33,091 nucleotides of DNA, from the NCBI GenBank assembly GCA_026393755.1, contig JAPKZO010000020.1:1-33091 (forward strand), read 5' to 3'. The notes beneath the pieces were generated by a model. It saw only the letters and a list, made by a program, of their open reading frames with translations. It was not told the DNA's origin and searched no databases. This document shows, in pieces, positions 1 through 7,967 of this stretch (position 1 is its first letter; each line of letters starts with the position of its first letter). This DNA comes from Acidobacteriota bacterium. GTDB taxonomy: Bacteria; Acidobacteriota; Vicinamibacteria; Vicinamibacterales; JAKQTR01. Made by a program: the position numbers and the translations under genes.

Positions 1-1
1 C

Positions 2-52
2 GCGACCGAGGCCCAACGGCGTGCACTCGACCTGCTCAAAGCGATTGCGTAA
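2..52 (+). CDS. C-terminal tail of a truncated upstream gene
   Basis: An open frame enters from the left edge and ends at a TAA at 50-52. Only about 16 residues are visible (ATEAQRRALDLLKAIA), Ala/Leu-rich and helix-like with GC-rich codons, as expected for the end of a real protein. The family cannot be told from so little. A chance open frame of this length is quite possible. Confidence 0.35.
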   Translation, partial: ATEAQRRALDLLKAIA

Positions 53-273
53 CGGCGTGTAGACAGAATCGCATCCCCGGCGCAGCACGTATCTGCTTCA
101 CCGGACAGGAGATCAGGCGCACTCACCAATGGAACTTCAGGTTAGTGGTCGCCGGCCGATGCGGCCGGGCGGGCCTGCGGCCGGCGCGTCGGTCGTGTGT
201 ACGGGCCAGCTCTTGCGGGTGGTCGGATGGCGGCGACGCATCCCGGGCGTTAGAAGCGAGAGCGGTACGCGGG

Positions 274-636
274 CTATTGCGCCGGACACCAGTACTTGAA
301 GGTGGAACACTGCGCCAACACGGGCGAGGACTGGGTGCAGGCCGTCGTATTTGTTCCGGCGTAGCGGTAGAGCAGTGTGTGCGCCACGCCGGCCGCAACG
401 GTGAGCGAGCTGGATGTCGTGTTCGGGGCGACCGGGCTCAGGTTTAGTTTCACCCCGTCCCAAATGATGTCAAGCGAAGAACTCGAGAAGCGATTCTCAA
501 AAGTCACATCCGCGGTATTGTTCGTGACACACGCCGCGACCGGTGCCGGCGTGGGCGCAGTTGGGGTGCTGCTATTTCCGCCGCATCCGCCGGCCGTGAC
601 GCTGACAACAAGCAAGACGATTCCAGTCACACGCAT
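274..636 (-). CDS. small secreted lipoprotein, unknown function
   Basis: The product is 120 aa. I start it at the ATG at 634-636 because a GAGG lies about 8 nt upstream and because this start gives a clean lipoprotein signal: MRVTGIVLLVV, then a lipobox-like AGGC before Gly-Gly-Asn. After the acylated Cys comes a low-complexity Ser/Thr/Pro/Ala linker (NSSTPTAPTPAPV), then a Thr/Ser/Asn-rich domain of about 85 residues containing Cys residues near both ends (AACVTN, TTACTQ, AQCST, YWCPAQ) that could form disulfides. I do not recognise a family. The design (lipobox, Pro-rich linker, small beta-rich domain) is common among acidobacterial and myxobacterial surface lipoproteins. It is a monocistronic minus-strand gene in a gene-poor block. 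Confidence 0.7.
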   Translation of the reverse strand: MRVTGIVLLVVSVTAGGCGGNSSTPTAPTPAPVAACVTNNTADVTFENRFSSSSLDIIWDGVKLNLSPVAPNTTSSSLTVAAGVAHTLLYRYAGTNTTACTQSSPVLAQCSTFKYWCPAQ

Positions 637-1146
637 AGATACCTCTGGGCCATTGAATCCTGGCGACGCGGTCGAGGACGCAACTCGACGAAGCAGCGCT
701 CCATACAAAGTCTACCACAGACAAGACATCTGCCCAGGACGGGGCCATTGCACGGCGACCACGCGGATTGGATCGCAGTCAACCTGACGCGGAACACAAG
801 GCCCGGCAGTTACTGCCACGACTACTGCCAAGTTACTGCCACCGCCACGGGTTTCTTATAGAAACCCCCGTGGCACTCGGGATGGCAGTTCGAACGATTG
901 GAGGGCGTGACGTGAACGGCAAAGCGACCGGGCGGGTGATTTCGTGGCGTGGCCACACATCCACACGCGGTGATGCCTGCTCGACGCGCTACGCGGGGCG
1001 CTGGGCCGCTTTCCAGGCTGACCGGGTGGTCGAGAGGCCGTTGTGTCAGAAACCGAACGCACCGGGCGGGCACGAAGACAGAAAGCGCCCGGCCACCACA
1101 TGCGGATGACCAGGCGCTCACCGTTCCCGCGTTGACACGCGAGGGA
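637..1146. other. gene-free stretch with short repeats and a hairpin
   Basis: I find no convincing gene on either strand; open frames here have no start signal, no recognisable domain and atypical composition. It holds three copies of ACTGCCA at 812, 824 and 835, an inverted TGGCAGT at 883 and the hairpin at 844-874. It could be decayed phage DNA downstream of the head gene, which is read leftwards into it. Confidence 0.5.
844..874. repeat. strong inverted repeat / hairpin
   Basis: GCCACGGG-TTTC at 844-855 pairs with GAAA-(CC)-CCCGTGGC at 861-874, giving 12 base pairs with a 2-nt bulge and a 5-nt TTATA loop. Neither side is followed by a T-tract, so it is not a classical intrinsic terminator. 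It may be a protein-binding palindrome or a decayed terminator of the phage-like genes. Confidence 0.45.
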
Positions 1147-1257
1147 TTACTGTCGCAGACACGCCTCGCTGGTGCTGGGCAGGTCATCCGTGGCGATGAT
1201 GTAGGTGCACTGGGCGACCGGGAAGCCGAAAGAACCGCAATCATCGCGGGTGATCAT
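1147..1257 (-). CDS. 36-aa ORF translationally coupled to the phage head gene
   Basis: The stop codon of the phage head gene and this ATG overlap in the tetranucleotide ATGA, an arrangement typical of coupled translation. The 36-aa product starts MITRDDCGSFGFPVAQ and ends EACLRQ before TAA; it has three Cys residues (7, 17, 33) and no membrane segment. No family is recognised. Small conserved ORFs are common downstream of phage minor head genes, so a real gene is plausible, but at this length chance cannot be excluded. Confidence 0.4.
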   Translation of the reverse strand: MITRDDCGSFGFPVAQCTYIIATDDLPSTSEACLRQ

Positions 1258-2060
1258 TTCTTAGCGATCTCCTGGAGCGCAACGGTACACCTGCACTGCG
1301 GGTGGATGCCCTGGGGTTCCATATCTTGTCTGCCGTCTGGGAATGTCCACGGGTGGCCGATGGGCACCGTTGTGTGGTCCATCTCGCAGCAGATCGGACA
1401 GAGCCTATCGTCCTTCGTCGCAATCCAGATTTGCTCCATCCCTTGCAGGAGTCCAGCCGCCTTGCCCTGCTGCCAGATGAGGCGTTGGCCGGCATTCGAG
1501 GCCCGGAGGACTTCTGAACGCGCAATCACCTCGCTGCGATACTTCCGCAACGTCTCCGCGTAGCCTTGGGATTCCGCCAGCGCGTCGGCAGCAGAGACTC
1601 CTTGCTCAATGGCCTTGTCGTAAACGGCGTTGACGGCCTGCTCTTGCTTCGCGGTGAGACCCACGATCCCACGCACGTACTTCGCCACTTCCTGCAAGGT
1701 CAACTCGCCACGCATCGAGCGCACGACGGCCTGGCGCACCGCAGCCTGCGTCTCGGCGCTGATCTCGACGATTAGCCGGGCCGCGTTGTTGTTGGCCCAC
1801 GCCACCGCCATTTGGTTCGTGAGGTCGAAGCGGAGCTCTGTCCCAACGTGGGCGCCAAGCACCTCAGTCGCCACGATGCCCGCAACGCGTCTCCCTTCCG
1901 CTGCGCCCTTGACGAGTGGGTCAAGCGCCCAAGGGTCCGGCACGATGCCCGCAGCCACGTCTCGCTTCCACTGAGCCACGGCCGCGTCGCTGTAGTCGCC
2001 CGATTGGGCCGCGTCCGAATCGCCGGTGTCCCGCTCGCAGCGTCGTTTGGTCGATGCCAT
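1254..2060 (-). CDS. phage head morphogenesis protein (SPP1 gp7 / Mu gpF-like)
   Basis: The 268-aa product carries the C-terminal signature of the phage Mu F / SPP1 gp7 minor head proteins: ARSEVLRASNAG (a DNA-packaging-linked helix), then W-IATKDDRLCPICCEMD with Cys221, Cys224 and Cys225, and finally HPQCRC (His253, Cys256, Cys258). The clustered Cys/His suggest a metal-binding knuckle. In phages this protein sits inside the procapsid near the portal and helps head assembly and DNA delivery. It is at the short end for the family, so the N-terminus may be trimmed. The start ATG at 2058-2060 has GAGG 5-6 nt upstream. No portal, terminase, capsid or integrase gene is recognisable around it, so it looks like a prophage remnant or a domesticated gene. 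Confidence 0.8.
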   Translation of the reverse strand: MASTKRRCERDTGDSDAAQSGDYSDAAVAQWKRDVAAGIVPDPWALDPLVKGAAEGRRVAGIVATEVLGAHVGTELRFDLTNQMAVAWANNNAARLIVEISAETQAAVRQAVVRSMRGELTLQEVAKYVRGIVGLTAKQEQAVNAVYDKAIEQGVSAADALAESQGYAETLRKYRSEVIARSEVLRASNAGQRLIWQQGKAAGLLQGMEQIWIATKDDRLCPICCEMDHTTVPIGHPWTFPDGRQDMEPQGIHPQCRCTVALQEIAKK

Positions 2061-2250
2061 AATGCCTCGAGTGGTTGGAAAGCGGCGGTCCGCCGCAGGC
2101 GGCGGGATTCAGTCACTGTTGTATCGCGTGCCAGTAGCTTGTTGCGCGCCGGACCGTATGGCCCCGCTCCTCAAGGACGCGAAACAACTCGGAGACGATG
2201 TTCTTGGCCTGTTGCCGAAGCTTTTGGGCCTCTATCAACGAGCGGATCGG

Positions 2251-2351
2251 ATCGGTACCCGGTATGACCCTTTCCCGGCCCCGGACTCGACCGGGGGGGG
2301 GCCGTGGCCTGGTGCCGATTCTGTTTCTTCGTGCGGTGGGCCGTGTCGAGG
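2251..2351. repeat. ~100-bp dispersed direct repeat, copy A
   Basis: It matches copy B at 3696-3803 in the same orientation. The best-conserved blocks are 2281-2298 (CCGGACTCGACC then a run of G) and 2314-2337, identical to 3766-3789. Spacing between blocks differs by a few bases. Overall identity by eye is about 80 percent. Confidence 0.7.
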
Positions 2352-2476
2352 CGAGGGCGGCTTGCGCGGTCGTGATCGGGGTTCGTGTACCCACCGGGAT
2401 GCGGGCTTGTTCTGAGAGACTTCGCGTTTGACGTGTTCCCGGGCAAGGCGGCGTAGGGGCTCAGGCGTACACGACG

Positions 2477-2499
2477 AGGGCCACCGCGATGGTGGCCCT
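2477..2499 (-). terminator. terminator-like hairpin downstream of the DUF4440 lipoprotein gene
   Basis: AGGGCCACC at 2477-2485 and GGTGGCCCT at 2491-2499 form a perfect 9-bp stem with a 5-nt loop, about 25 nt past the stop of the minus-strand gene at 2523. A real T-tract is lacking (CTCGTCGTGT follows), so termination would be weak or factor-assisted. Confidence 0.45.
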
Positions 2500-2522
2500 T
2501 GACTCGGCTGACGGGGGTTGCA

Positions 2523-3374
2523 CTACTGCTTGATGGTGGTGCTCTGCTCGTTGACGACCTGCCACCGTCCGTCGCGCTTGATGAAGAAGTCGGTAATGCG
2601 GTAGTCCTTGGAGAAGGCTGTGCCCTTGTACGTACCTTTCACCGCTTGAGTCATGGTCGCGATGGCGGCATCCCCGAAGACATGAACCTTCAGGTTGCTC
2701 ACCGTATAGGATTCGATTTGATAGGCTCCGGCCTTGAACTCCGCCATCATCTTCATCACGTCATCGGCTTTGCCGTCAGCCACCGACGTGTACTCCTTCG
2801 CGACACTGCGCTCAATGACGGCGATATCTCGCTTCACCGACGCAGTGGCCAAGTCTCGTTCGACCTGCATCACCGCTTGTTCATCCGCACCGTCCGCCGT
2901 GGTTCCGGGCATGGGCAGATCGCTGTTGTAGATGTCCCAGAAGGCTTTCCAGGATCCGTCAGCCTGACGCTGAAAAGCCGTTACGAACTTGTCCTTGACT
3001 TGGGCGGACGAGCCACCGGCCTTCGGCGTGGCCCTGCCTTCATAGATTCCTTTCGCAACGGCCAAGTCCCCCGAGACTCGGACATCTTCCAGAATGCTGC
3101 GGCCCTCGTCGGTGTACTGATCGAAGTACTTCTGGGACGCTGCGCGGATCGCCTGCTGGCCCACGAGAGCGGGTTGATTCGGGTCCATTTTCGCCGCGTC
3201 GGCGGTATAGAACCCCGAGACCACGGCTTCGGCATTTGATCCACTCCACGCTTTGTCCCATGTGAGCGAGGCGTCTTTGATCGCCTGCACGTCGGCGGGG
3301 GCGTTCACCTTGGGCGCACAGGCAGGCAGTAGGAGCACAGCCGACACGAGCACAACGGAAGCGACAGTCTTCAT
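2523..3374 (-). CDS. lipoprotein with two tandem NTF2-like (DUF4440/SnoaL) domains
   Basis: The 283-aa product starts at the ATG at 3372-3374, which has AGGAG about 8 nt upstream and gives a lipoprotein signal (MKTVASVVLVSAVLLLPAC). After the lipid-modified Cys come two repeats of the NTF2-like cone fold. Domain 1 (about residues 28-145) has AIKDASLTWDKAWSGSN and ends WKAFWDIYNSDLP. Domain 2 (about 155-280) has VMQVERDLATASVKRD and ends RDGRWQVVNEQSTTIKQ. Each shows the DUF4440 pattern of an N-terminal helix, a 'W-x-A/T' segment and a final 'DG-W-V' strand. Such proteins sit in the periplasm or outer membrane and bind small ligands; no substrate can be assigned. The gene lies between direct repeats A and B. 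Confidence 0.8.
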   Translation of the reverse strand: MKTVASVVLVSAVLLLPACAPKVNAPADVQAIKDASLTWDKAWSGSNAEAVVSGFYTADAAKMDPNQPALVGQQAIRAASQKYFDQYTDEGRSILEDVRVSGDLAVAKGIYEGRATPKAGGSSAQVKDKFVTAFQRQADGSWKAFWDIYNSDLPMPGTTADGADEQAVMQVERDLATASVKRDIAVIERSVAKEYTSVADGKADDVMKMMAEFKAGAYQIESYTVSNLKVHVFGDAAIATMTQAVKGTYKGTAFSKDYRITDFFIKRDGRWQVVNEQSTTIKQ

Positions 3375-3695
3375 GGAGTCAACTCCTCTCGGGGGACTGC
3401 CGCGCATTGTCGCCGGAAGGCTGGGAGCGAGGCAAGAACCATCCCGCGAGGATATGGGCGGCTAGGTCGCTCCCGAACAGCGGCCCTCCATGCCGGGCGA
3501 CGCCGAGACGCTGCCCGCCGGGACACGATGACGTGTGGAAGACCGAGATCGCGGCTCCCGTGATGCGCGTGGCACAGAGCGTCCCGGCCCAGCTTAACGA
3601 TGACGACGGTGACCACGCTGGCCCATCTTGGCCTCGACATCTCCCCGCACCGAGGCTTAGAGGTCGCCCTATATCGGCCTCGTATAGAGAAGGCC

Positions 3696-3803
3696 ATCGG
3701 TACCGGATGTGGCCTTCGCTCCAGCCCGGACTCGACCGGGGGGCGGGGGTGTCCAGTGGCCCTGGGCCGATTCTGTTTCTTCGTGCGGTCGGTGGGGTCG
3801 AGG
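3696..3803. repeat. ~100-bp dispersed direct repeat, copy B
   Basis: It is the second copy of the element at 2251-2351, same orientation. Shared landmarks are ATCGGTACC at the left end, CCGGACTCGACC plus a G-run in the middle, an identical 24-nt block at 3766-3789, and GTCGAGG at the right end. Confidence 0.7.
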
Positions 3804-3885
3804 ACGTGGATGAGGCCGTTGAACCTCGGCGAGGACAGGCACGCGTCGAAAGATCTGGTATCCCTGTGGTATCCCGTACATGACA

Positions 3886-3909
3886 ACGCCCGACCACTTG
3901 ATCGGGCGT
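3886..3909 (-). terminator. hairpin downstream of tRNA-Phe
   Basis: ACGCCCGA (3886-3893) and TCGGGCGT (3902-3909) form a perfect 8-bp stem with an 8-nt loop, 33 nt past the 3' end of the tRNA. On the minus strand it is followed by TGTCATG, a poor T-tract, so it is a likely but weak terminator. Confidence 0.5.
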
Positions 3910-3942
3910 GTGCGACTATAGGCCGTCTTTATTGGCTTTGTC

Positions 3943-4018
3943 TGGTGCCGAGGCCCAGACTTGAACTGGGGACCCCTGCATTTTCAGTGCAGTGCTCTAC
4001 CAACTGAGCTACCTCGGC
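3943..4018 (-). tRNA. tRNA-Phe (anticodon GAA)
   Basis: The 76-nt gene folds as a full cloverleaf: 7-bp acceptor stem GCCGAGG/CCTCGGC, D arm with AGCTCAGTTGGTAGAGC, anticodon arm with loop ACTGAAAAT giving GAA, T arm with GTTCAAG, discriminator A and an encoded CCA. GAA reads UUU/UUC (Phe). It lies downstream of recA on the same strand and has its own likely promoter at 4048-4076. Confidence 0.95.
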
Positions 4019-4047
4019 ACGTGAGGTCTGCCGCCCGCGGGTTTTTC

Positions 4048-4076
4048 AATATAGCACGCAGATCGGGCGACGACAA
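4048..4076 (-). promoter_or_regulatory. sigma-70-type promoter for tRNA-Phe
   Basis: On the minus strand TTGTCG (4076-4071) and TATATT (4053-4048) are separated by exactly 17 bp. The predicted start near 4041 leaves a short 5' leader of about 23 nt before the tRNA at 4018. Confidence 0.5.
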
Positions 4077-4133
4077 CGCCCCCGCGTCTTTCGCCGCCGA
4101 ATCGGCATTCCGCACCGGCGCCACCCCGTCCCG

Positions 4134-5201
<1,068 letters not shown>

Positions 5202-5236
5202 GAACACTCCTTGGTGCGAGTTGACAGAAGGATCCT

Positions 5237-5265
5237 ATTCTAGAAACGTGCCACCGACATGTCAA
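5237..5265 (-). promoter_or_regulatory. consensus sigma-70 promoter of recA
   Basis: On the minus strand TTGACA (5265-5260) and TAGAAT (5242-5237) are separated by exactly 17 bp. The -35 is perfect and the -10 matches 5 of 6. Start of transcription near 5230 gives a leader of about 30 nt to the recA ATG. Confidence 0.75.
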
Positions 5266-5401
5266 GCGAAGATCGCGTCGGACATCGCGCGAGGGCCTTG
5301 ATAATCAATTAGTTACAGATATTGCGACTTTCGCCTGCGTTGCTCGCCGACGCAAATTCTGCGTACTTTCGGCCCGCAGGCAACTGCAGAAAATGCCATC
5401 G

Positions 5402-6247
5402 TTAGTACCGATAGAATCCCATCCCGCTCTTCCGGCCCAGCTGTCCGGCCATCACCATGCGGCGCAGCAGCGGGCAGGGACGGTACTTGGGGTCGCCGAG
5501 GCCGTCGTGCAACACCTCCATGATGGCCAGGCACACGTCGAGGCCAATGAAGTCGGCCAGCGTCAGCGGGCCCATCGGATGATTCATGCCCAGTTTCATC
5601 ACCGTGTCGATCGCCTCGGGTGTGCCCACTCCTTCCATCACCGCAAAGATGGCCTCGTTGATCATGGGCATCAGGATGCGGTTGGCGATGAAGCCGGGAT
5701 AGTCCGCCGCTTCGACAGGGGTCTTGCCCAGCTTCTGGCACAACCCGGAAGCCGTGGCCATCGCGTCAACGGAGGTGGTCTGGCCCTTGATCAGCTCGAC
5801 GAGCGTCATCAGCGGAACCGGATTCATGAAGTGCATGCCGAGCACCAGTTCCGGCCGCTTCGTGGCGGCCCCCAGCATCGTGATCGAAATCGACGATGTG
5901 TTGGATCCGAGGATGACGCCGGCGCGCGCGATTCGATCGAGATCGCCAAACAGCTTCAGCTTCAGATCGACACGTTCCGTGGCGGCCTCCACGATGAAGT
6001 CCGCCTTTGCCATCGCGTTCAGATCTGTGGTCGTGCTGAGGCGCGTCAGGGTTGCGTCCCGATCGGCCGCCGACAGTTTGCCTTTCTCCACGAACTTCGC
6101 GAGGCTCTTCTCGATGGTCGCACGCGCCTTCACGAGCGCGGGCTCCACGACGTCCTGCAGAATGACCTGGAATCCGCTCTGCGCGAATGTCTGCGCGATC
6201 CCGTTCCCCATCGTGCCGGCACCGACGACTCCGACTGTAGTGATCAT
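5402..6247 (-). CDS. 3-hydroxyacyl-CoA (3-hydroxybutyryl-CoA) dehydrogenase
   Basis: The 281-aa product is a stand-alone 3-hydroxyacyl-CoA dehydrogenase of the Hbd/PaaH type. The N-terminal Rossmann fold has GAGTMG (residues 9-14) for NAD binding. VEAATE, then NTSSISIT and GMHFMNPVP supply the catalytic Glu, Ser and His of the family, and the C-terminal helical dimer domain has [10 protein letters not shown] and [11 protein letters not shown]. It oxidises L-3-hydroxyacyl-CoA to 3-ketoacyl-CoA (or the reverse) in butyrate/polyhydroxybutyrate or fatty-acid metabolism in the cytoplasm. The ATG at 6245-6247 has AGGGAGAG about 7 nt upstream. No thiolase or crotonase is next to it, so the pathway is not fixed by context. 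The DUF721 gene lies 45 bp upstream on the same strand. Confidence 0.93.
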   Translation of the reverse strand: MITTVGVVGAGTMGNGIAQTFAQSGFQVILQDVVEPALVKARATIEKSLAKFVEKGKLSAADRDATLTRLSTTTDLNAMAKADFIVEAATERVDLKLKLFGDLDRIARAGVILGSNTSSISITMLGAATKRPELVLGMHFMNPVPLMTLVELIKGQTTSVDAMATASGLCQKLGKTPVEAADYPGFIANRILMPMINEAIFAVMEGVGTPEAIDTVMKLGMNHPMGPLTLADFIGLDVCLAIMEVLHDGLGDPKYRPCPLLRRMVMAGQLGRKSGMGFYRY

Positions 6248-6292
6248 GGCGACTCTCCCTGAAGATGATGATGCTGCGCGTTCAGGTTCACT

Positions 6293-6622
6293 CTACCGAC
6301 TATGTGACTTCGGGGGGCGGCGACGATCGGACCGCGTGTTGGAGGGACAGGTCAAACCGATTCGGCGCACCTCGTCTTGTCCGAGCAGATCGCGCAGCCG
6401 TTCCAGGATCATGGGTGAGGAGCGCTCGAGTTCCCTCAGCCAGCGTGCGTCGGTGACGACCACGTCCAGCACGCCGTCGGGCCGGAGCGCCACGTGCGTC
6501 AGGCGGGCGAGGGCCTGACCAACCGCCACGCGCCACGCAAACATGACCTTCTCTGGCGAAAGCGGAGCACGGCGCACGATGCTGGCGATGCCGGACGCGA
6601 CGAGATTCTGAACAGATTCCAT
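6293..6622 (-). CDS. DUF721 (DciA-like) protein
   Basis: The 109-aa product matches the DUF721 pattern: an N-terminal helix, then WRVAVGQALARLTHV, a central beta segment RPDGVLDVVVTDARWLRELE, and IL-RLRDLLG. Family members include DciA, which loads the replicative helicase DnaB in bacteria lacking DnaC; some are shorter and uncharacterised. The C-terminal tail after residue 85 is basic (NTRSDRRRPPKSHSR), as often seen for nucleic-acid contact. It is divergent from maf; the 80-bp gap holds a perfect 20-bp palindrome. No good ribosome-binding site precedes the ATG at 6620-6622, so the start is less certain than the family. Confidence 0.75.
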   Translation of the reverse strand: MESVQNLVASGIASIVRRAPLSPEKVMFAWRVAVGQALARLTHVALRPDGVLDVVVTDARWLRELERSSPMILERLRDLLGQDEVRRIGLTCPSNTRSDRRRPPKSHSR

Positions 6623-6643
6623 GAGGTCGCATCAGATCCGGAT

Positions 6644-6663
6644 GGGCACGGCATGCCGTGCCC
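6644..6663. repeat. perfect 20-bp palindrome, copy 1
   Basis: GGGCACGGCATGCCGTGCCC is fully self-complementary and lies in the divergent gap between the DUF721 gene and maf. An identical copy is at 14351-14370, and flanking bases (ATG before, TAC shortly after) are also similar, so this is a dispersed element and not a one-off operator. Confidence 0.7.
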
Positions 6664-6702
6664 CTACCAGACGAGTACCAAACGTAGTGTAACATCCGTC
6701 TC

Positions 6703-7362
6703 GTGCGACTTGTACTGGCGTCCGCCTCCCCCCGCCGCGCCGAGTTGATGACGGCGGCGGGTTTCGTTTTCGATACGGTTCCGGCCGACGTCGACGAGCG
6801 CGTGCTGCCCGGCGAGCTCCCCGAGGACCACGTTCGACGGCTGGCGCTCGCCAAGGCCACCGCAATCGCCGACTGGTATCCGCACTGCGGTGCAGCCGCG
6901 GCAGACGCCGAGGTCGCACCGCCGGCGGTCGCCCATGACGCACCTGCGGAAGGCACGAAGGTCGCGGTCGCGGCGGACACGGCGGTGATCGTGGCAGCCG
7001 ACACGGTGGTGGTCATCGATGGGCTGATTCTGGGCAAGCCGGAAAATGACGAGGCCGCGGCCGGGATGTTGCGCCGGCTATCTGGTCGGAGCCACGACGT
7101 GCTCACCGGCCTGTGCGTGCGCTGCGGCTCGCGCGCCCGGCAAGCCGTGGAGCGCTCCACCGTGACGTTCGCGACGCTCCACGAGGACGAAATCCGGTCG
7201 TACGTGGCGAGTCGCGAACCTCGCGACAAAGCTGGCGCCTATGCCATTCAGGGCCTGGCTTCGAAGTTTGTCGTGGCGGTGGAGGGGTCCTACAGCAATG
7301 TCGTCGGTCTGCCGGTGTCCACCCTGTATCGCCTGCTGCTCGATCTGGGCCTGACGGTGTGA
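6703..7362 (+). CDS. maf: Maf-family nucleotide pyrophosphatase with an internal insertion
   Basis: The 219-aa product has the Maf/HAM1 hallmarks: LVLASASPRRAELM at residues 3-16 (phosphate binding), AADTVVVIDG at about 98-107 with the catalytic Asp100, LGKP, RLSGRSHDVLTG and, near the end, YAIQGLASKFVV and GSYSNVVGLPV. The last motifs resemble the YhdE/MafA branch, which hydrolyses dTTP/UTP and modified derivatives. About 35 Ala-rich residues (roughly 59-95) are inserted just before the catalytic segment and end in a near repeat, AADTAVIV-AADTVVVI. The start is a GTG at 6703; no ribosome-binding site is obvious. It is followed at 7373 by a promoter and the ccm operon. Confidence 0.92.
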   Translation: MRLVLASASPRRAELMTAAGFVFDTVPADVDERVLPGELPEDHVRRLALAKATAIADWYPHCGAAAADAEVAPPAVAHDAPAEGTKVAVAADTAVIVAADTVVVIDGLILGKPENDEAAAGMLRRLSGRSHDVLTGLCVRCGSRARQAVERSTVTFATLHEDEIRSYVASREPRDKAGAYAIQGLASKFVVAVEGSYSNVVGLPVSTLYRLLLDLGLTV

Positions 7363-7372
7363 GTTCTGCCGT

Positions 7373-7402
7373 TTGACCGGTCGGCTCCCAGGGCGGTATT
7401 CT
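7373..7402 (+). promoter_or_regulatory. putative sigma-70 promoter of the ccm operon
   Basis: TTGACC (7373-7378) and TATTCT (7397-7402) are separated by 18 bp, just after the maf stop codon. The predicted start near 7409 lies downstream of an in-frame GTG at 7404, which supports the ATG at 7434 as the ccmE start. Confidence 0.5.
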
Positions 7403-7433
7403 GGTGGACAGGAGTGTCGTTAAACCCCTGCCT

Positions 7434-7850
7434 ATGAATCAGAAAGTCGTCAAGATCGGCATAACGAGCGTGGTCCTGGTCCTGGCCCTGGCCGGCCTGC
7501 TCTATTCGACGTTGGGCGAGGGCACAGAATACTACAAGCACGTGGAAGAAGTGATGGTGAACCCCAGCGTGTGGCAGGGGAAGAACCTGCAGCTCCACGG
7601 GTTCGTGGTGAAGGATTCCATCCTGCGCAAGCGTGACTCCCTTGAGTACAAGTTCCAGGTTCAGAGTAAAGGCGCGGTCGTCAACGCCACCTATGTTGGA
7701 ATCGTGCCCGACACGTTCAAGGACGATTCGGAAGTGGTCCTCAAAGGTCGCCTGGAGTCGGACGGCTTCCACGTGATCCCGAACGGCGTCATGGCGAAAT
7801 GTCCTTCGAAATACGAACCGAAGAAGGGGTTGGGCAGCCCGGGCATGTAA
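7434..7850 (+). CDS. ccmE: cytochrome c maturation protein CcmE, Cys-type
   Basis: The 138-aa product has one N-terminal membrane anchor (about residues 8-25, VVLVLALAGLLY) and the periplasmic OB-fold of CcmE (LQLHGFVV, YKFQVQ, VNATYVGIVPDTFKDDSEVVLKGR, HVIPNGVMAKCPSKYEP). CcmE is the heme chaperone that takes heme from CcmC and hands it to CcmF. In most bacteria heme is bound covalently by the His of an HxxxY motif. Here the aligned position is Cys123 with Tyr127 (CPSKY), the variant known from Desulfovibrio and some archaea. The ATG at 7434 is chosen over a GTG at 7404 because the likely transcription start lies between them, but AGGAG at 7410 is far from it. First gene of the ccm operon. 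Confidence 0.92.
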   Translation: MNQKVVKIGITSVVLVLALAGLLYSTLGEGTEYYKHVEEVMVNPSVWQGKNLQLHGFVVKDSILRKRDSLEYKFQVQSKGAVVNATYVGIVPDTFKDDSEVVLKGRLESDGFHVIPNGVMAKCPSKYEPKKGLGSPGM

Positions 7851-7901
7851 GCGTCGCCCGCTCGCGTTCTCTTGCGATCCCCGAACGGTCCTCTGTATCA
7901 A

Positions 7902-7955
7902 CCTACCCGTCGGCGGGCCCCCGGTGGGGAGGCCTGCTGCCGGCCCCCTGGTAGG
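7902..7955 (+). other. GC-rich structured leader before ccmF
   Basis: CCTACC (7902-7907) can pair with GGTAGG (7950-7955), enclosing an inner GC-rich stem-loop with a GGCCCCC/GGGGAGGCC-like core at about 7915-7934. The right arm runs into the purine-rich segment (AGGTGAGAG) that probably serves as the ccmF ribosome-binding site. It might temper ccmF translation; it matches no riboswitch class I know. Confidence 0.25.
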
Positions 7956-7967
7956 TGAGAGCGAAAC

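Larger units (their letters stand above)
2061..2522. other. stretch without a secure gene; possible ORF fragment at 2113-2238
   Basis: It contains direct repeat copy A (2251-2351) and the terminator-like hairpin (2477-2499). On the minus strand, the frame ending with a stop at 2113 reads LIEAQKLRQQAKNIVSELF followed by RVLEERGHTV, strongly helix-like, up to WHAIQQ. The only start after the repeat is a TTG at 2238 without a ribosome-binding site, and further upstream the frame runs through the repeat. It may be the tail of a decayed phage gene just upstream of the head gene. Confidence 0.4.
3375..3942. other. gene-free stretch between DUF4440 gene and tRNA-Phe
   Basis: No frame has both a start signal and protein-like composition. 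The stretch holds repeat copy B (3696-3803), an inverted repeat AAGGCCA/TGGCCTT at about 3690-3716 around a CGGTACCG core, and the hairpin at 3886-3909. It lies directly 3' of the tRNA gene, the usual site of integrated elements, but no integrase is seen. Confidence 0.5.

Noticed and set aside
822-1244. Minus-strand open frame of 140 codons after the phage head gene
   Set aside because: It overlaps the coupled 36-aa ORF, lacks a ribosome-binding site, has no recognisable motif and includes both arms of the 844-874 hairpin.
3600-3900. Plus-strand open frame starting MTTVTTLAHLGLDISPHRG
   Set aside because: The start looks protein-like, but there is no ribosome-binding site, the frame runs through repeat B, and the translation after it is low-complexity.
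5202-5401. Possible LexA/SOS operator before recA
   Set aside because: Neither the CTG-N10-CAG nor the GAAC-N4-GTTC type of box is present; the phylum-specific operator, if any, cannot be recognised by eye.
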